The position numbers and the translations under genes were made by a program. The notes under the pieces were generated by a model that saw only the letters and a program-made list of their open reading frames with translations, was not told the origin of the DNA and did no database searches. From a virus: a stretch of 64,000 nucleotides of DNA. The DNA is taken from IMG/VR virus record IMGVR_UViG_3300047494_000061, positions 1 through 64,000 of that record; one strand, 5' to 3'. Position 1 is the first letter of the stretch, and each line of letters begins with the position of its first letter. Shown one piece after another: positions 60,675-64,000 of this stretch.

Positions 60675-61304
60675 ATGACTGACAATAAAGATAGACCTAT
60701 TCTATTCAGCGCGCCAATGGTTCAGGCGCTTCTGGCGGGCGCGAAGACGCAGACGCGCAGGATCATCAAGCCGCAGCCTATTGATATCAAGATTGGCCAG
60801 AGCATCGTGCCATCGGCGTGTGGGAAATGCCTCTACGGTCAGCCGGGAGATAGGCTTTGGGTGCGGGAGGCCTTCGCGTTCTACGGGATGGAAGCGTCCA
60901 CGCTGCCTCCGGTGTTCTACCGTGCCGATGACGATACCAAGCCGGGGTGGGCAACACCACCAGATATACGCTGGCGTCCTTCGATCCACATGCCACGCTG
61001 GGCCAGCCGGATCACGTTAGAGATAACCGAGGTCCGCGTCCAGCGTTTGCAGGAGATCAGCGAAGAGGATGCCAAGGCTGAAGGGGTAGGTCAAGCATTC
61101 TTAACTAAAGGCCTTTACTGGCAGGGCGGAACGGCGTTGATTGACCAACGGAACCCAACTTTCAATCCAAGCGTGGCAATAGCTGGATCGAGAGCAGCTT
61201 TCGCGATGCTCTGGGAGTCCATCCACGGCCCCGGAGCATGGAAGGCGAATCCCTGGGTGTGGGCGCTGAGCTTTCGCGTACTGGATGCGGCGGAGCGGCT
61301 GTGA
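60675..61304 (+). CDS. ASCH/PUA-like phage protein, 209 aa
   Basis: Start ATG 60675 after GGAGAGT. RPILFSAPMVQALLAGAKTQTRRI, CLYGQPGDRLWVREAF, RPSIHMPRWASRITLEI and PWVWALSF are hallmark segments of a common phage protein whose fold resembles ASCH/PUA domains. These bind RNA or modified bases, but the phage members have no proven role. It follows the chaperonin pair by 88 bases. Confidence 0.75.
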   Translation: MTDNKDRPILFSAPMVQALLAGAKTQTRRIIKPQPIDIKIGQSIVPSACGKCLYGQPGDRLWVREAFAFYGMEASTLPPVFYRADDDTKPGWATPPDIRWRPSIHMPRWASRITLEITEVRVQRLQEISEEDAKAEGVGQAFLTKGLYWQGGTALIDQRNPTFNPSVAIAGSRAAFAMLWESIHGPGAWKANPWVWALSFRVLDAAERL

Positions 61305-61362
61305 GCCACGCACTATGGAAGGCGTCACCGGGTTATCGAATACCGAGCCGTGGAGGGATGAG

Positions 61363-61569
61363 ATGGACACACTTGGAGATGCACTGCCGCGTGAGATCGC
61401 GCGAGTCAGAGACGAGGTACTTCCGCTGTACACGGCACTCGGTGTACAGGGCGCGTTCGGCGCGGCTATGATCCGGCTAGACCTGGACGATGCTTCCAAG
61501 GCGATGATCGAGGGTGACTTGCCCGCGATGCTGAGGGCTTATCACAAACTCAAGGAAACCGAGGGCTGA
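61363..61569 (+). CDS. Small hypothetical protein, 68 aa
   Basis: Start ATG 61363 with GGAGGG upstream. Acidic helical protein (REIARVRDEVLPLYTAL, LPAMLRAYHKLKETEG). No family recognised. Confidence 0.6.
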   Translation: MDTLGDALPREIARVRDEVLPLYTALGVQGAFGAAMIRLDLDDASKAMIEGDLPAMLRAYHKLKETEG

Positions 61570-61588
61570 GGTTGGGTAAGGGAGAGGT

Positions 61589-62389
61589 ATGAAGCACATC
61601 GTTTGTTTCAGCGGCGGCAAAGACTCGACAGCGCTCATACTTTGGGCGATAGAGAACCTGCCGGACTTTATGACGGTGTTTTGCGATACCGGATGGGAGC
61701 ACCCGATCACTTACGCATACGTGGAGGAAATTAACCAGACGTTGCTCTATGGATCGCTGATTACACTTGTCAGCGCTAAATACGACAGCTTCGTAGACCT
61801 CTGCGTGCTCAAAGGACGTGCGCCTTCGGCGAAGGCGCGATTCTGCACCGAAGCCCTTAAGGTTCGACCAATGATCGACTGGCTCAAAACGTTGGACGAT
61901 GAGGTTACGGTCTACCAAGGCATCCGCGCCGACGAGAGCGTCAGTCGCGCCAAGATGGAAGCGCGTCAGTGGAGCGACGATTACGATGCATGGATTGAGA
62001 GACCGCTGCTAACCTGGACTGCCGAACGGTGTTTCGCGACGATGGCCGCGCACGGAGTGAAGCCTAATCCGCTGTACTTAATGGGCGCAGGACGCGTGGG
62101 CTGTTTTCCATGCGTGATGGTCAACATGCGGGAGTTAAAGGCTTATCTCTCTGGGGAAGTAGGACCGGAACTAAAGCGGAGACTTTTCGATCTAGAGGCC
62201 CGCGTCGGATGTTCGTTCTTTGAACCCTCGTACATCCCAGAAAGATTTTGCACCGGCTTCGACGAGAAGAGCGGTAAGCCGTTTCCGTGGGCTGCTGACG
62301 TATTCCGCTATATCGAGAGCGTGGACGAAAATCAACTGCCGATGTTCCCGGCACGATCCTGCATGAGCGTTTATAACCTTTGCGAGTAG
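61589..62389 (+). CDS. PAPS-reductase/PP-loop family protein, 266 aa
   Basis: PP-loop SGGKDSTA at residues 8-15, then CTEALKVRP near 91-99 and GAGRVGCFPC near 170. These match the phage members of the phosphoadenosine-phosphosulphate reductase family. They use an activated adenylate and may carry sulphur to a base or thiolate site; some are linked to DNA modification. No DndD/E or SspB-like partner is visible here, so a phosphorothioate role is not supported. Next to an ASCH-like gene and two methylases, a modification role is a guess. Confidence 0.8.
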   Translation: MKHIVCFSGGKDSTALILWAIENLPDFMTVFCDTGWEHPITYAYVEEINQTLLYGSLITLVSAKYDSFVDLCVLKGRAPSAKARFCTEALKVRPMIDWLKTLDDEVTVYQGIRADESVSRAKMEARQWSDDYDAWIERPLLTWTAERCFATMAAHGVKPNPLYLMGAGRVGCFPCVMVNMRELKAYLSGEVGPELKRRLFDLEARVGCSFFEPSYIPERFCTGFDEKSGKPFPWAADVFRYIESVDENQLPMFPARSCMSVYNLCE

Positions 62390-62401
62390 GTTGGAGGGCA
62401 A

Positions 62402-62689
62402 GTGACGAAAGCCGAGCGCAAGGCGTTGCGATTGAGCTACTGGAGGGCGTTCTGGCTCGGTTTGCTGATGCGCCCGGTTCCATCCGTTAGCGAGTTGTCG
62501 GAGAAGTTTTGGGACGATGTACGCAGGTTTGAGCGATTGGAGGGCAAAGTGAAGCATATAAAATGCGAACAATGTGGCGCTTATCCAATGATTTGTCTTA
62601 ACGGACAGATATGGCTTTGCTGGGAATGCTATTGCGAAGAAATGAAAATTTTGAGGTTTGAGCGCTTGGAGGAAAGGAAGCCGGAATGA
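62402..62689 (+). CDS. Zinc-ribbon protein, 95 aa
   Basis: GTG start at 62402 with GGAGGG upstream; an internal GTG at 62549 with GGAGGG could give a 47-residue form. CEQC and CWEC in the second half form a ribbon. The first half is basic and hydrophobic. Function unknown. Confidence 0.55.
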   Translation: MTKAERKALRLSYWRAFWLGLLMRPVPSVSELSEKFWDDVRRFERLEGKVKHIKCEQCGAYPMICLNGQIWLCWECYCEEMKILRFERLEERKPE

Positions 62690-63192
62690 GCACACAGTTC
62701 TCTTTGATTTTGATGTTGTTGTGGCTGGTGGGGTGCGGTAAGCCTGCGACGAACCAGCCAGCTACCGCGACGACCGAACCCAAAGCTCAATATACTGACC
62801 TGGGCCTGCAAATACGAAGGTCAGATGGAACCATCGCTTCAATGACTTGCGATGCCGAACCATCTGTCCAGAACCCTAAGAAATACACTAAATGCAAAGG
62901 TAACATGACCATCGATGAGGTCGTTACGGTTGTGATGGCTCAAGAGAATGAGAATCAAAAGACCTACACGAGACTTCGCAAAGAGAACGATGAACTACGC
63001 GAGGCGCTAAGACAACTGCTTATCGAAACTCAAATGCGCGAAACAAGTTATGAAAAGAGGCCACGCCCAAACGTGTGGACTCCGCATCCCATCCGCGCTA
63101 GCGTCCCGCCAAACTTTTCCTTCGCAGATCCACAATCGGCGCCGATTTCCCATTCTTGCGGGGCTTTCCATCCAACCCGATTTTCCCGGTAA
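62686..63192 (+). CDS. Putative lipoprotein, 168 aa, tail overlaps terL
   Basis: Signal-like N-terminus with lipobox LVGC (cysteine at residue 17), then a coiled-coil region (MAQENENQKTYTRLRKENDELREALRQLL). The last 30 residues overlap terL antisense by 95 bases and look unstructured. A surface lipoprotein could mediate superinfection exclusion, or an outer-membrane spanin role is possible. Starts inside the previous stop. Confidence 0.55.
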   Translation: MSTQFSLILMLLWLVGCGKPATNQPATATTEPKAQYTDLGLQIRRSDGTIASMTCDAEPSVQNPKKYTKCKGNMTIDEVVTVVMAQENENQKTYTRLRKENDELREALRQLLIETQMRETSYEKRPRPNVWTPHPIRASVPPNFSFADPQSAPISHSCGAFHPTRFSR

Positions 63193-64000
63193 GCATGGCC
63201 TCGCTCATCAGAAACCTGGCGCGAATCGATTGAGTCAGCGGGTCCGTCACCTTCGACAATTCCTGATTCAAATGCTCCTCGAAGGGAATCGAAGAGGGGT
63301 TGCGAATGGTTCCTGAAAGCATCTTCATGCAATCTAAAAGGTGGTTGTCTTTGTCCTGCAAAGATTCGGACTGGCTTCTGGTCTGAAGCTGCCTCGCCGT
63401 CATCTGAACTCGCTTGGCGCGCCGCATCTCCCACACCAGATTTGGACAATCGTACGGATGAAGCCCTGGCTGCGGTCGATCGCTTGGATTCCTGCACACG
63501 ATCTTCAATCTGGGCGGCCGGCCGTTCGCGATTCCTCTCCAGTAATCCGAATGCATCCATTCCACGAAAGAGACATCCGAGCGGTTGCCGTCGTAGGCGC
63601 GCATCTTGTAGAAGCCGTTCTTGGCGTAGGTCTGGTAGACGTTGGTTGGCTTACCTTTATCCTGCACCTGGCTCTCATAGAAGATCGAAGGGTCAGCGAC
63701 AATCCAGCGCGCGCGATCTAGGTCGGGCATGGGGTCGACCGGAGCATCCAGTTCGTCGACAAGTTCCTCGCTTCCCGCTTTCAGCCGACCGCCGCGCATA
63801 ATCATCGCGCAGTTCTGTTCTACCGTGTTTGACCATCCATCACGCCTGTAGGAGTAGTATTCTCCGGCCAGAATGACCTCTGGGGGATTCTTTTTGCCGG
63901 TGGCGGGGTCAATGGTCGCTCGCGGGATGTAGGCCTTAAGAATGGCAGTGGCGTTAGTTACACCATGATCCATAGCTCCCACTACGTCCCACCGAGGATC
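63098..64000 (-). CDS. terL: Terminase large subunit, C-terminal nuclease part (partial)
   Basis: The frame is open at the right edge of the window, so the ATPase domain is outside. Visible are WDVVGAMDHGVTNAT (RNase H-like nuclease start with the first Asp), WIVADPS (a second catalytic-type Asp), and DKDNHLLDCMKM near the C-terminus (final acidic residues). This is the nuclease order of phage terminases. It lies on the minus strand, transcribed toward the early genes, so the packaging gene is separated from portal and capsid genes. Confidence 0.85.
   Translation of the reverse strand, partial: DPRWDVVGAMDHGVTNATAILKAYIPRATIDPATGKKNPPEVILAGEYYSYRRDGWSNTVEQNCAMIMRGGRLKAGSEELVDELDAPVDPMPDLDRARWIVADPSIFYESQVQDKGKPTNVYQTYAKNGFYKMRAYDGNRSDVSFVEWMHSDYWRGIANGRPPRLKIVCRNPSDRPQPGLHPYDCPNLVWEMRRAKRVQMTARQLQTRSQSESLQDKDNHLLDCMKMLSGTIRNPSSIPFEEHLNQELSKVTDPLTQSIRARFLMSEAMLTGKIGLDGKPRKNGKSAPIVDLRRKSLAGR

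Noticed and set aside
61301-61471. A GTG-start frame overlapping the ASCH-like gene's stop
   Set aside because: The product is Arg/Ser-rich and lies antiphase to the better-supported 68-aa gene; no independent ribosome site.
1-64000. CRISPR arrays, insertion sequences, integrase or tRNA genes
   Set aside because: No regularly spaced repeats, transposase motifs, recombinase catalytic patterns or cloverleaf structures were seen on reading both strands.

Overview
The window is most of the genome of a large tailed phage, probably a podovirus: it has a P22-like portal, scaffold, capsid, gp4-like adaptor and gp10-like tail hub, and no tape-measure gene. Base composition is GC-rich. No integrase, attachment site, tRNA or rRNA was seen. 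The host is unknown. Several products carry Sec signal peptides ending in AFGQ or ALAQ and have Ig-like or beta-helical architecture, which suggests a Gram-negative soil bacterium, perhaps Acidobacteriota (weak inference).

Layout. (1) 1-7986, minus: an open-ended reading frame of at least 2662 codons encoding a polyvalent protein (ADP-ribosyltransferase-like, DNA-methylase-like and strawberry-notch helicase domains). A second gene-like frame lies inside its linker. (2) 7999-26262, minus: ejection proteins, tail parts, hub, adaptor, capsid, scaffold and portal. (3) 26402-28663, minus: lysis cassette. (4) 28673-38233, minus: four consecutive genes for large or adhesin-like proteins with N-terminal signal peptides. 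(5) 38295-42692, minus: small proteins, many with CxxC zinc ribbons, an RHH regulator with operator-like repeats, and a possible winged-helix protein. (6) 42738-62689, plus: an early region starting from a divergent promoter and packed with ATGA/GTGA overlaps. It holds a recombination module (annealing-protein-like, Cas4-like nuclease, Rad50/SbcC-like ATPase), replication genes (DUF1376 protein, DnaB-like helicase), two DNA methyltransferases, two HNH proteins, an adjacent GroES-GroEL pair, an ASCH-like protein and a PAPS-reductase-like ATPase. (7) The right end is the C-terminal nuclease part of the terminase large subunit on the minus strand, converging on a lipoprotein gene.

Regulation appears to use two repeated motifs. 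A 15-base element (TCTGCTACTCTGCGT, read on the minus strand) lies 4-26 bases before five late genes. A different motif (CACTWTCRGTG next to a -10 box) marks four putative early or middle promoters on both strands. Rho-independent terminators are visible at 18.8, 26.3 and 52.75 kb.

Most notable are the apparent dual-coding regions (2892-3269, 41369-41646, 53742-53902 and nearly all of the C5-methyltransferase gene), the complete phage chaperonin pair, the secreted-protein cassette, and a strongly over-represented GTCCTGY motif. All domain calls are by eye, without database searches.
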